Assembly (NCBI GenBank): GCA_021847625.1
Contig: JAJZQK010000217.1
Coordinates: 1 to 6,230 of the forward strand
DNA length: 6,230 nt
DNA from: Chloroflexota bacterium
Lineage (GTDB): Bacteria > Chloroflexota > FW602-bin22 > JAMCYS01
Reading direction: 5' to 3'
Positions 1 through 5,276 of this stretch are shown piece after piece (within the stretch, counting starts at the first letter, position 1; each line of letters begins with the position of its first letter). The position numbers were made by a program, and so were the translations under genes. A model generated the notes under the pieces. The model ran no database searches. It was not told the origin of the DNA and saw only the letters and a program-made list of their open reading frames with translations.

Positions 1-441
1 CGTTATTACTTCTATGTCCTCGGCGGGGTCCAGCTTCTGCTCGCCCACCTTGCGTATGCCCCGGCCCAGGAACAAGTGCATGCGGTGGTTCGAGGCCGCC
101 GGGGATGCGAAGAGCGCGGCCAACGGCTCAACCGACCCCGCCACGTAGCCTGTCTCCTCGCGCAGCTCGCGTTCGGCCGCCGCCCGCGGTTCCTCGCCGG
201 GGTGGATGTAGCCGGCCGGGCACTCGCAGACGATCTGGCCGCAGCCGTGCTTGTACTGCCGCACGAGCAGCACGTCCTGGGCCTCCGTCAGCGCCACGAC
301 CATCGCGAAGTCGTTGCGTTCGGTTACGTAATAGCCGTCCACGAGGGTGCCGCGTCCCGTGCGGCAGCGATCCTCGCGCACGCGCAACCAACGGTTATCC
401 AGCACGTACCGCGAGCTTAACACATCCCACTTCTTCGGCAC
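1..441 (-). CDS. NUDIX hydrolase, ADP-ribose pyrophosphatase type (C-terminus beyond window)
   Basis: The visible 147 residues carry a perfect Nudix box (G-x5-E-x7-REUxEExGU): G77, E83, R91, E92, E95, E96, G98. These residues bind the metal that drives cleavage of nucleoside diphosphates linked to a second group. The VRQYKHG segment (60-66), ECPAGYIHPGEE (73-84), the post-box region with SPAASNHRMHLFL (113-125) and KLDPAEDIEV (136-145) are typical of the ADP-ribose pyrophosphatase (NudF-like) subgroup, so ADP-ribose hydrolysis is the likely activity; substrate is inference. I chose GTG at 441-439 because GGGAGAGG (446-453) stands just upstream at good spacing. The family is usually about 170-185 residues, so roughly 25-40 residues are missing past position 1. 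It lies 53 bases after the DUF4446 gene with its own promoter-like element between them. Confidence 0.93.
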   Translation of the reverse strand, partial: MPKKWDVLSSRYVLDNRWLRVREDRCRTGRGTLVDGYYVTERNDFAMVVALTEAQDVLLVRQYKHGCGQIVCECPAGYIHPGEEPRAAAERELREETGYVAGSVEPLAALFASPAASNHRMHLFLGRGIRKVGEQKLDPAEDIEVIT

Positions 442-484
442 AAAGCCTCTCCCGGAGATTATTTCTTTCGCGTGCCCAGAGGGG

Positions 485-493
485 ATTATAGCA
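485..493 (-). promoter_or_regulatory. Extended -10 promoter for the NUDIX gene
   Basis: On the minus strand this reads TGCTATAAT, a perfect TATAAT preceded by the TGn extension. No good -35 hexamer lies 16-18 bases upstream, which is usual for extended -10 promoters. Predicted initiation near 478 gives a leader of about 37 bases containing the GTG ribosome binding site. The element lies just beyond the DUF4446 stop, so the NUDIX gene can be expressed separately from the upstream operon. Confidence 0.6.
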
Positions 494-494
494 C

Positions 495-995
495 CTACCG
501 CATGAGGGAAGCCTGGCAGATTGCCTGTTCCTCTTCGGCGGAGAGGGGGTACTTGGAGCGCCCGTCCTTGACGGGCTTGGCGTAGAGCCGGCTCTCGGCG
601 CGCCCGAAGATCGAGCTGATCACGAAGCCGTCCCCGCGGTCGTCCAGGACGGCGAGGGCGAAGCTCTGGTCGCCGCCGGTGTCGCTGAACGGGTTGAAGC
701 GAATCATGCCGACCCGGCGTAGGCTGAGCTCCACCTTCTCGTCGAGGGCCTGGCACTGGTTCGCGACGGCCTCCACCTTCTGGCCGAGGTCCCGCACGTC
801 CGTCACCTGGCGGTCCAGCACGTCGAGCATGGAGGCGCCGTCGACGCCGTTTGACAGGCTCACGTAGCGGCGGGAGAGCAGGTCGACTCTGCGTCGTAGG
901 GATGATTGCCAGGCGAGCGCTAGGAGCACTAGCGCCAGGAGGAGTAGCCAAGCGAATAGGGCGTACTGAGAGAACATCTGCTGCAATTCGGTCAC
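495..995 (-). CDS. DUF4446 family membrane-anchored protein
   Basis: This is a 166-residue protein of unknown function. After a short N-terminus there is one hydrophobic segment (about 11-29, YALFAWLLLLALVLLALAW) followed by basic residues (RRR at 34-36), which suggests an inner-membrane anchor with the rest cytoplasmic. Residues about 33-95 are a likely coiled coil. The C-terminal part is the conserved DUF4446 core: IRFNPFSDTGGDQSFALAVLD (about 98-118), GFVISSIFGRAESRLYAK (123-140) and LSAEEEQAI (151-159). In Bacillota this family is often found near the parAB/noc chromosome-segregation genes. The GTG at 995-993 lies two bases after the kinase stop codon, implying translational coupling. The frame stays open upstream to 1190, but that part overlaps the kinase and has arginine-rich shadow composition, so I rejected it. 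It is the last gene of the operon. Confidence 0.88.
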   Translation of the reverse strand: MTELQQMFSQYALFAWLLLLALVLLALAWQSSLRRRVDLLSRRYVSLSNGVDGASMLDVLDRQVTDVRDLGQKVEAVANQCQALDEKVELSLRRVGMIRFNPFSDTGGDQSFALAVLDDRGDGFVISSIFGRAESRLYAKPVKDGRSKYPLSAEEEQAICQASLMR

Positions 996-997
996 TT

Positions 998-1933
998 CTA
1001 GATCACCATCCGTTGGTAGAGGGTCTCCTGATCGAGCTCCTGGCAGACCGTGTCGCGACAGGTTAGCGTCAGGGTGGCCGCGGAGACGCCGACGCGCAGG
1101 GCCTCGTCGATCGGAAAGTCGTTGAGGTAGCCGTAGATCACGCCCGCCGCGAGGGCATCCCCCGCGCCCGTGGCGTCGACGATGTCGCACTGGATAGCGG
1201 GTATGTAGCCGCTGCCCGTGCTCGAGGCGTAGACAAGGCCGTGGGCACCCAGCGTGATGATGACGAGCTTGGTGCCGGTAGCCACCATCTCCCGGGCACC
1301 GATGATTGCGTCGTCGACGTCCGCCAGCGGCTTACCGCAGAGGGCGCTGCCCTCGTCGAGATTGCCGATGACGATGTGATAGTCCTTGAGGTAACGGCGG
1401 ACCTTGCGGGCCAGCGAGACGGAGACGGTGGTCATGCACACGGGCACGTCGTAGCGCTTGGCCAAGGCCAGCACGGTGCCCAGCGTCTTCGTGGAAAGGT
1501 TGGCATCCACCACGACCATGCTGGCCTGTTCGATGAGATAGCGGTTGGCGTAAATGTAGGGTGGATTAAGGAGCTCGAGGCATTCCATGGCGTCCACCGA
1601 GACGGCCATGTGGCCGTTCTCGTCGAGCACGGCGAGGTAGATGGCCGACGGTTTGCCCGGCGCCACGCGGACGTGCTCCATGCAGACTCCCGCCGCGTTT
1701 GTCTCTTCGAGGATCGTGCGTCCGTAGTTGTCCGTGCCCACGACCGAGAGGAGATTCGTGCGCACGCCTAGGCGGGCGAGGTTCTCGGCGATGTTGCGGC
1801 CGGCCCCACCCGGCGAAAGGCGGATCAGACCTTGGTTGGACGTACTGAATCTGAGCGGTTGCAGTGGACGTCCCTTGACGTCAATGCAGGCCGCCCCGAT
1901 GACCAGAACCTCGGGGTCACGACTATCGCCCAT
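998..1933 (-). CDS. PfkB-family carbohydrate kinase, pseudouridine kinase-like
   Basis: A complete 311-residue ribokinase-fold kinase. It starts with the beta-strand motif VLVIGAACIDVKG (9-21), where D18 is the expected substrate-contacting aspartate. The first PfkB signature is GGAGRNIAENLARLG (42-56). The NxxE metal motif is N191-E194, and the second signature is DATGAGDALAAG (253-264) with catalytic base D259. Length matches the family (about 300-320). The N-terminal pattern with a long SNQGxIxLSPGGxGRNIAxNL stretch, and the body of the protein, resemble E. coli PsuK (YeiC), which phosphorylates pseudouridine; the sugar acceptor here is inference, and adenosine or ribose-type substrates remain possible. 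The usual partner psuG is not in the window. ATG at 1933-1931 has GGAG about 10 bases upstream, inside the end of ricT; the two genes are 6 bases apart. Confidence 0.9.
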   Translation of the reverse strand: MGDSRDPEVLVIGAACIDVKGRPLQPLRFSTSNQGLIRLSPGGAGRNIAENLARLGVRTNLLSVVGTDNYGRTILEETNAAGVCMEHVRVAPGKPSAIYLAVLDENGHMAVSVDAMECLELLNPPYIYANRYLIEQASMVVVDANLSTKTLGTVLALAKRYDVPVCMTTVSVSLARKVRRYLKDYHIVIGNLDEGSALCGKPLADVDDAIIGAREMVATGTKLVIITLGAHGLVYASSTGSGYIPAIQCDIVDATGAGDALAAGVIYGYLNDFPIDEALRVGVSAATLTLTCRDTVCQELDQETLYQRMVI

Positions 1934-1939
1934 CCTGTC

Positions 1940-2791
1940 TCATCTCCGTTTCTTTTGCTGCCGCTGCGGCGGAGGCTCCTTAATGGCGTCCGCCGCCAGA
2001 CGCTGCACTTCGGCCACGGGTATCTGAACGGTGGAGCCGTTGGCAGTTTGCACGACGACCTCGCCGGAGAGCACGTTGACCGCGGTGACTTGACCTTGAC
2101 CGTAGGCTGTGTCGACGATTTCGTGGACGTGAGGTAACTGGCGCTTCTGCGAGCAGTAGTACTCGTTTTCGAAGCCGAGGCAGCAGAGAAGGCGCCCGCA
2201 GAGACCGGATATCTTCATCGGGTTCAGAGGTAGGTCCTGCTCCTTGGCCATTCTAATGGAAACCGTACTGAAATCGCTGAGAAAAGAGGCGCAGCAGAGG
2301 GATCGCCCGCAGCGACCCAGCCCGCCGACGATCTTCGCTTGGTCGCGCACGCCGATCTGGCGCAACTCGATGCGGGTGCGGAACGTCCCGGCCAGATCCT
2401 TCACGAGTTCGCGGAAGTCCACCCTGCCCTCGGCCGTGAAGTAGAAGGTCAGGCGGCTGCCGTCGAAGTTGTACTCGGCCCCCACCAGCTTCATCGGCAG
2501 GCCGTGGGCGGCTATCTTCTGCCGGCACTTCTCGAGGCCTGCCTCCTCCTTGTCGCGGAAGTGCTGGACCTGCCGCAGGTCCTGCAGCTCCGCCTTGCGG
2601 AGGACCAGTTTCAGCGGCTCGGTGAGCTCGTCGTCCAGCACCTGCTTGTTGGCCACGACGACCCGCCCGACTTCCGTGCCGCGGGATGTCTCGACGATAA
2701 CGTGGTCGTCTATTGCGAGCGGTAGACCGACTGGGTCGAAGAAGTACACCTTGCCGGCTTGCTTGAAACGAACCCCGACAACTTCTGGCAT
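1940..2791 (-). CDS. ricT: PSP1-domain protein RicT (YaaT)
   Basis: A 283-residue homologue of B. subtilis RicT/YaaT. There it forms the RicA-RicF-RicT complex, which carries Fe-S clusters, assists RNase Y in mRNA maturation and is needed for normal sporulation, competence and biofilm formation. The N-terminal part (about 1-85) and PSP1 domain (about 60-145) are followed by two cysteine motifs, GRCGRSLCC (159-167) and GLCGRLLCCLGFENEYYC (196-213). The cysteines are C161, C166, C167, C198, C203, C204 and C213, the likely cluster ligands. The C-terminus has a beta-rich TAYGQGQVTAVNVLSGEVVVQ segment split as 228-248 and a basic, glutamine-rich tail (274-283). ATG at 2791 has TAGGAG just upstream; that TAG is also the holB stop codon. 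The holB-ricT adjacency is conserved in Bacillota, which supports the assignment. Confidence 0.95.
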   Translation of the reverse strand: MPEVVGVRFKQAGKVYFFDPVGLPLAIDDHVIVETSRGTEVGRVVVANKQVLDDELTEPLKLVLRKAELQDLRQVQHFRDKEEAGLEKCRQKIAAHGLPMKLVGAEYNFDGSRLTFYFTAEGRVDFRELVKDLAGTFRTRIELRQIGVRDQAKIVGGLGRCGRSLCCASFLSDFSTVSIRMAKEQDLPLNPMKISGLCGRLLCCLGFENEYYCSQKRQLPHVHEIVDTAYGQGQVTAVNVLSGEVVVQTANGSTVQIPVAEVQRLAADAIKEPPPQRQQKKRR

Positions 2792-2798
2792 GAATCTC

Positions 2799-3845
2799 CT
2801 ATCCCGAGTCGGCGCCGACCGCGGGGATGTTCAACAACAGCGCCTCCAAAGCCAAGCGCGGGTTGACGTTCTGGTCCAGCTGGGCGCGCGCGGCCTCGAT
2901 GTGCCGCAAGTACCTATGGGTGTGAGCAACCGGACATCTCTGCGCCTGCCTGCGAAGCGCGGCCAGGCGGTCAAGGTTTGCCACCAGCTCCTCGGCCCCC
3001 GCCTGCACCAGGAGCACGTCGCGCCACCACGTCAACCACAACTCGAGGGCCAGGTTGATGGAGCCGCGTTCGCGGCCAAACTCGGTCGCCATTTGCCCGG
3101 CGGAAGCCATACGCTCCGCCACGCCGGCCTCGATCAGCGGCACCAGGCGGGCCAGGGCCTCGTCGCGTTCCGTCAGCGCGGCTTCGTTCTCCGCCGCCTC
3201 GATGGCCCACCCTATCCGCCCACCGGACAGCCGTGCCAGCAACTGTACTCGTTCCGCGTCCAGCTTGTGCCGTTCCCGTAGGTGCTCGGCGATCGCGGGC
3301 GCGGCCACGGGCTGCAACTTGACCGTCTGACAACGAGAGACGATCGTCGGCAGGAGCATATTAGCATCCGTTGCCGTCAAAATCAACACCACGTGGGGGG
3401 GCGGCTCCTCCAGCACCTTGAGCAGGCTATTGCCGGCGTCCAGGGAGAGGTTCTCGGCGTTCAAGATGACGTAGGTCCGCCACCGGCCTTCCTGGGGCGC
3501 GAGGGCCACCTCCCGCTGCAGGGCCCGCACCTGGCCGATACCGATGTTCTTCTCCCCGCCCCGTGCCCGTCCCTTTTCCTCGCCTTCTGCCGCCCCGTTA
3601 TCTGCCTCCAGGTGGATGATCCGGGTGTCGACGTGCAGGCCGCGCTCGATCCGCCGGCAGCTGCGACACTGCCCACACGGCGGGCTCGTGCTGTCGCAGT
3701 TGAGGGCCTGGGCGAGCCGCAGGGCCAGGGTGGACTTGCCGACGCGGGCGACGCCGGTGATTAGGTAGGCGTGCGCGAGCCGTCCCGCGCGCAGGCTGCG
3801 GCTTAGCGCTTCCGTGGCTTTTTCATGGCCGGCCAAATCCCACAA
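2799..3845 (-). CDS. holB: DNA polymerase III subunit delta' (clamp loader)
   Basis: A 348-residue AAA+ protein of the clamp-loader complex that places the beta clamp on primed DNA. Residues 22-39 (RLAHAYLITGVARVGKST) hold an intact P-loop, G31-x4-G36-K37-S38. C50, C57, C60 and C63 form the zinc module seen in gamma/tau and delta' subunits. The Walker B-like region YVILNAENLSLDAGNSLLKVLEEPP lies at 125-149 and is split here by description only; SRC at 170-172 supplies the arginine-finger motif. The C-terminal oligomerisation domain runs from about 210 to 340. Residues about 81-100 are a charged, Gly/Glu/Lys-rich insertion before IGIGQVRALQRE. The start codon is TTG (3845-3843), chosen because AAGGAGAG (3852-3859) precedes it at 6-8 bases and no better start fits. 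It follows the microprotein gene by 21 bases. The thymidylate kinase gene commonly upstream is not present here. Confidence 0.95.
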   Translation of the reverse strand: MWDLAGHEKATEALSRSLRAGRLAHAYLITGVARVGKSTLALRLAQALNCDSTSPPCGQCRSCRRIERGLHVDTRIIHLEADNGAAEGEEKGRARGGEKNIGIGQVRALQREVALAPQEGRWRTYVILNAENLSLDAGNSLLKVLEEPPPHVVLILTATDANMLLPTIVSRCQTVKLQPVAAPAIAEHLRERHKLDAERVQLLARLSGGRIGWAIEAAENEAALTERDEALARLVPLIEAGVAERMASAGQMATEFGRERGSINLALELWLTWWRDVLLVQAGAEELVANLDRLAALRRQAQRCPVAHTHRYLRHIEAARAQLDQNVNPRLALEALLLNIPAVGADSG

Positions 3846-3866
3846 GGAACGCTCTCCTTGTTCCGT

Positions 3867-4010
3867 TTACTCGACGGGCAGCGGGATCTGGTCGATCTCG
3901 ATCAGCTCCTCTTCCTCTTCTTCAGCGGCCCCCCCTCGGCTGCGCCAGTACATCACGGCCGCGAAGGCCGCCGCCAGGCCAATAGCGAGACCGAGTAGAA
4001 AACGATACAT
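3867..4010 (-). CDS. Small single-pass membrane protein with acidic tail
   Basis: A 47-residue open frame with gene-like structure. ATG at 4010-4008 is preceded by GGAGG (4020-4024) at 9 bases and the frame ends with TAA at 3867. Residues 4-21 (FLLGLAIGLAAAFAAVMY) form one hydrophobic helix flanked by R3 and by WRSR (22-25), so the N-terminus is probably outside or very short and the tail cytoplasmic by the positive-inside rule. The tail runs from a GGAA linker into six consecutive glutamates (30-35), then LIEIDQIPLPVE to the end. I know no named family for it. It is the first gene after the operon promoter and ends 21 bases before holB. The ribosome binding site, start, hydrophobic helix and position argue for a real gene; function is unknown. 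It could tether an operon partner to the membrane, but that is speculation. Confidence 0.75.
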   Translation of the reverse strand: MYRFLLGLAIGLAAAFAAVMYWRSRGGAAEEEEEELIEIDQIPLPVE

Positions 4011-4036
4011 GACCGGTATCCTCCGTTGCCCCAGTT

Positions 4037-4056
4037 GGCTGGATCCGTAGCCAGCC
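4037..4056 (-). promoter_or_regulatory. Short hairpin in the operon leader
   Basis: GGCTGG (4037-4042) and CCAGCC (4051-4056) form a perfect 6-bp stem around an 8-base loop. It lies in the presumed 5' leader of the minus-strand operon, between the -10 box and the ribosome binding site of the microprotein gene. There is no T tract, so it is not a standard terminator. It may stabilise the mRNA end or have no role. Confidence 0.35.
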
Positions 4057-4069
4057 CCGCCTGCAGGGC

Positions 4070-4098
4070 ATTATAGGCAATACGGCCCCCTAAAGCAA
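4070..4098 (-). promoter_or_regulatory. Sigma-A-type promoter of the microprotein-holB-ricT operon
   Basis: On the minus strand, TTGCTT (4098-4093) and a perfect TATAAT (4075-4070) are separated by exactly 17 bases. Initiation is expected near 4063, giving a leader of roughly 50 bases with the GGAGG site of the first gene. It is the only good promoter match upstream of the five tightly spaced minus-strand genes. Confidence 0.65.
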
Positions 4099-4120
4099 AC
4101 CAAATGGGATCGGCATAAGT

Positions 4121-4166
4121 GTTCAGCGATGAGGCTGTCTACAGGCTCGCCTACACCCGCCTGAAC
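4121..4166. repeat. Inverted repeat GTTCAG / CTGAAC
   Basis: Perfect 6-base arms at 4121-4126 and 4161-4166 enclose 34 bases, with a weaker inner pairing AGGC (4132-4135) to GCCT (4149-4152). It lies just upstream of the operon promoter on the minus strand. It could be a paired operator or a chance match. Confidence 0.25.
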
Positions 4167-4240
4167 CAGATACTAACCCGTTATTCACCATAACCGGAGG
4201 CGTATGGCCGCATAATAGTAACTACTGATGCCTGCTGTAC

Positions 4241-4270
4241 GTTGACATAGCGTAGGGATCGCTAGTCGAC
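4241..4270. promoter_or_regulatory. Strong dyad/stem-loop overlapping a TTGACA hexamer
   Basis: GTTGAC (4241-4246) pairs with GTCGAC (4265-4270) with one G-T wobble, and TAGCG (4248-4252) pairs with CGCTA (4260-4264). This makes an 11-bp stem with a single bulged A (4247) and a 7-base loop, TAGGGAT. TTGACA at 4242-4247 matches the -35 consensus, but the best -10 candidates downstream (TCGACT at 4266-4271, 18-base spacing) are poor. It lies about 70 bases before the HTH start. No T run follows, so a standard terminator is unlikely; an operator for the HTH promoter is the simplest reading. Confidence 0.45.
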
Positions 4271-4299
4271 TCCGCAGAAGTCACAGCAGTGCAGAGGCG

Positions 4300-4317
4300 A
4301 GCGAACACAGCGAACCA
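4300..4317. repeat. Tandem 9-base direct repeat
   Basis: AGCGAACAC (4300-4308) is followed directly by AGCGAACCA (4309-4317), identical in the first seven positions. It stands about ten bases before the ribosome binding site of the HTH gene. Small excisionase-type proteins can bind short direct repeats, so this is a candidate self-binding site. The repeat is short and could be chance. Confidence 0.3.
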
Positions 4318-4338
4318 AGTGTTAGTGAGGTGCAATCC

Positions 4339-4545
4339 GTGGGGTCGAACAACGGAAAGTCGGCGGTTCTGACGGTCGAAGAGGCCGCCCAGTATCTGCG
4401 GGTACACGAGCAGACCGTGTATCAGCTGCTGCGCACGGGGCAGCTCAAGGGCGCCAAGGTCGGCCGGGTCTGGCGCATCCACCGCGCGTCGGTCGACGCC
4501 TTCCTCATGGGTGAGAACGGTTCCGGAGACGGGGCGGACCTCTAG
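4339..4545 (+). CDS. Helix-turn-helix protein, excisionase/MerR-like (HTH_17)
   Basis: A 68-residue protein made almost wholly of one winged-helix DNA-binding domain. LTVEEAAQYLRVHEQTVYQLLRTGQLKGAKVG and the following VWRIHRASVDAFL (residues about 11-55) match the HTH_17/excisionase pattern: a helix with EEAA-x2-L, recognition helix V-x2-TVYQLL, then the GxLKGxKVGxxWRI wing. There is no effector domain. I chose GTG at 4339, because GAGGTG (4327-4332) lies 6 bases upstream; the frame is also open from a GTG at 4330, but that codon overlaps this ribosome binding site. No integrase or phage gene is nearby, so it is probably a stand-alone chromosomal regulator rather than a phage excisionase. nfi begins 71 bases downstream and may share its transcript in addition to its own promoter. 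Confidence 0.88.
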   Translation: MGSNNGKSAVLTVEEAAQYLRVHEQTVYQLLRTGQLKGAKVGRVWRIHRASVDAFLMGENGSGDGADL

Positions 4546-4558
4546 CGGGCTGCCCCGC
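4545..4558 (+). other. Small GC hairpin at the HTH stop codon
   Basis: GCGGG (4545-4549) and CCCGC (4554-4558) form a 5-bp stem with a 4-base loop, starting at the last base of the HTH stop codon. No T tract follows, so it would be at best a weak or non-canonical terminator before nfi. Confidence 0.25.
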
Positions 4559-4581
4559 GGCTCCGACCCCTCCGCCCTTGC

Positions 4582-4610
4582 TTGCCGGCCCCGGCGAGGG
4601 GTGCTAACAT
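4582..4610 (+). promoter_or_regulatory. Promoter of nfi, predicted leaderless
   Basis: TTGCCG (4582-4587) and TAACAT (4605-4610) are separated by 17 bases, and TGC precedes the -10, giving an extended -10. Only six bases lie between the -10 and the ATG at 4617. Initiation at the usual distance would fall on or next to the start codon, and there is no ribosome binding site at normal spacing (GAGGGG at 4596-4601 is 15 bases away and inside the promoter spacer). The transcript should therefore lack a leader. Confidence 0.6.
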
Positions 4611-4616
4611 TTCCTT

Positions 4617-5270
4617 ATGAAGTACCTGGAGTTGCACCCCTGGCGCGTGTCGATAGCCGAAGCCGTGGCGATCCAGAACCGCCTGCGGTCGCGGGTCACC
4701 GCGGAGGGGGAGCCCGGCGACGTGCGGTACGTGGCGGGGGTCGACATGGGGCTGCGCGGCGACGTGATGAGGGCGGCGGTCGTGGTCCTCGACTACCCGG
4801 CCCTCGCGATAGTCGAGTCCAACGTGAGCGAACGGCCGGTGGAGTTTCCCTACGTGCCCGGCCTGCTCTCTTTCCGGGAGGCGCCGGTCATCCTCGAAGC
4901 CCTGGGCGGTATCTCCCGGGAGCCGGATATCGTCTTCGTCGACGGCCAGGGCATTGCCCACCCCCGGCGCTTCGGCATCGCCGCCCATCTCGGCGTTCTC
5001 ATCGACCGCCCGACGGTGGGCTGCGCGAAGAGCATCCTCACCGGCCGCCACGAGGGGCTCGGGCCGGAGGTGGGCGCCAGAGCCCCCCTCGTCGACAAGG
5101 GGGAGGTCGTGGGCTACGCCGTGCGGACGCGCCCCAACACCAAGCCGATCTACGTCTCGGTGGGGCATCGCATTGGCCTGGAGGCGGCCGTGGACTGGAC
5201 GCTACGCTGCGGCCGGGGCTACAAGCTCCCCGAGCCGACGCGCCTGGCCCATAAGCTTGCCAGCGGCTAG
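4617..5270 (+). CDS. nfi: Endonuclease V (deoxyinosine 3' endonuclease)
   Basis: A complete 217-residue EndoV. The enzyme nicks DNA (and in some lineages RNA) one phosphate 3' to a deaminated adenine (inosine), starting repair of deamination damage. The family metal-binding acids are present: D43 in VAGVDMG (39-45), E88 in PYVPGLLSFRE (78-88) and D109 in FVDGQGIAHPRRFGIAAHLG (107-126), with H115 nearby. These line up with D43, E89 and D110 of the Thermotoga maritima enzyme. Y79 in the PYVPG motif corresponds to the wedge tyrosine. GCAKS (135-139) and the C-terminal VSVGHRIGLEAAV (180-192) are also typical. Length is normal for the family. ATG at 4617 is the only start consistent with the promoter and the N-terminal alignment. 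Its stop is one base from the stop of the convergent gene. Confidence 0.96.
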   Translation: MKYLELHPWRVSIAEAVAIQNRLRSRVTAEGEPGDVRYVAGVDMGLRGDVMRAAVVVLDYPALAIVESNVSERPVEFPYVPGLLSFREAPVILEALGGISREPDIVFVDGQGIAHPRRFGIAAHLGVLIDRPTVGCAKSILTGRHEGLGPEVGARAPLVDKGEVVGYAVRTRPNTKPIYVSVGHRIGLEAAVDWTLRCGRGYKLPEPTRLAHKLASG

Positions 5271-5276
5271 ACTAGC
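5266..5276. repeat. Palindrome holding both convergent stop codons
   Basis: GCTAGACTAGC is a perfect 11-base palindrome centred on A5271. The nfi TAG (5268-5270) and the minus-strand TAG (5274-5272) occupy mirror positions in it. A wider pairing AGCGG (5262-5266) with CCGCT (5279-5283) could form a hairpin with a 12-base loop. There is no T tract on either side, so a bidirectional terminator is possible but unproven. Confidence 0.4.

Larger units (their letters stand above)
4011..4338. other. Gene-free divergent intergenic region (328 bases)
   Basis: No supported gene lies between the microprotein start and the HTH start. In order it holds the microprotein ribosome binding site (4020-4024), a leader hairpin (4037-4056), the operon promoter (4070-4098), the inverted repeat GTTCAG/CTGAAC (4121-4126, 4161-4166), a strong stem-loop with an embedded TTGACA (4241-4270), the inverted repeat CTGCTGT/ACAGCAG (4232-4238, 4283-4289), a 9-base direct repeat (4300-4317) and the HTH ribosome binding site (4327-4332). 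It looks visibly more AT-rich and less codon-structured than its surroundings. I find no tRNA-like or recognisable riboswitch structure. Only very short start-to-stop frames occur. Confidence 0.7.

Noticed and set aside
446..482. CCTCT / AGAGG inverted repeat between the DUF4446 and NUDIX genes, as a terminator
   Set aside because: Only five base pairs with a 27-base loop and no T tract; one arm is the NUDIX ribosome binding site.
996..1190. N-terminal extension of the DUF4446 frame by 65 residues
   Set aside because: It overlaps the end of the PfkB kinase, is arginine- and glycine-rich like other shadow frames, and the GTG at 995 gives the expected family N-terminus directly before the membrane helix.
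1241..1771. 176-residue plus-strand frame antisense to the kinase
   Set aside because: It is rich in His, Asp and Val as expected from reading the kinase codons backwards, with no ribosome binding site or domain.
2469..3281. 270-residue plus-strand frame antisense to ricT and holB
   Set aside because: It lies opposite two well-identified genes and has low-complexity Ser/Arg composition with no recognisable domain or start signal.
4204..4215. GGAGG (4196-4200) followed by ATG and a stop after three codons
   Set aside because: The ribosome binding site is only three bases from the ATG and the peptide would be Met-Ala-Ala. Probably chance, although a start-stop element cannot be excluded.
4232..4289. 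Inverted repeat CTGCTGT / ACAGCAG
   Set aside because: Seven perfect bases but 44 bases apart and enclosing the stronger stem-loop; too weak to call a separate element.
4339..4545. Phage or integrative-element excisionase
   Set aside because: No integrase, tRNA attachment site, phage gene or insertion-sequence end is visible, and the flanks are housekeeping genes.
4511..5254. 247-residue plus-strand frame overlapping nfi
   Set aside because: It is longer than nfi, but its Arg/Pro/Gly-rich composition is that of an out-of-frame read of GC-rich coding DNA, and the nfi frame has all EndoV motifs.
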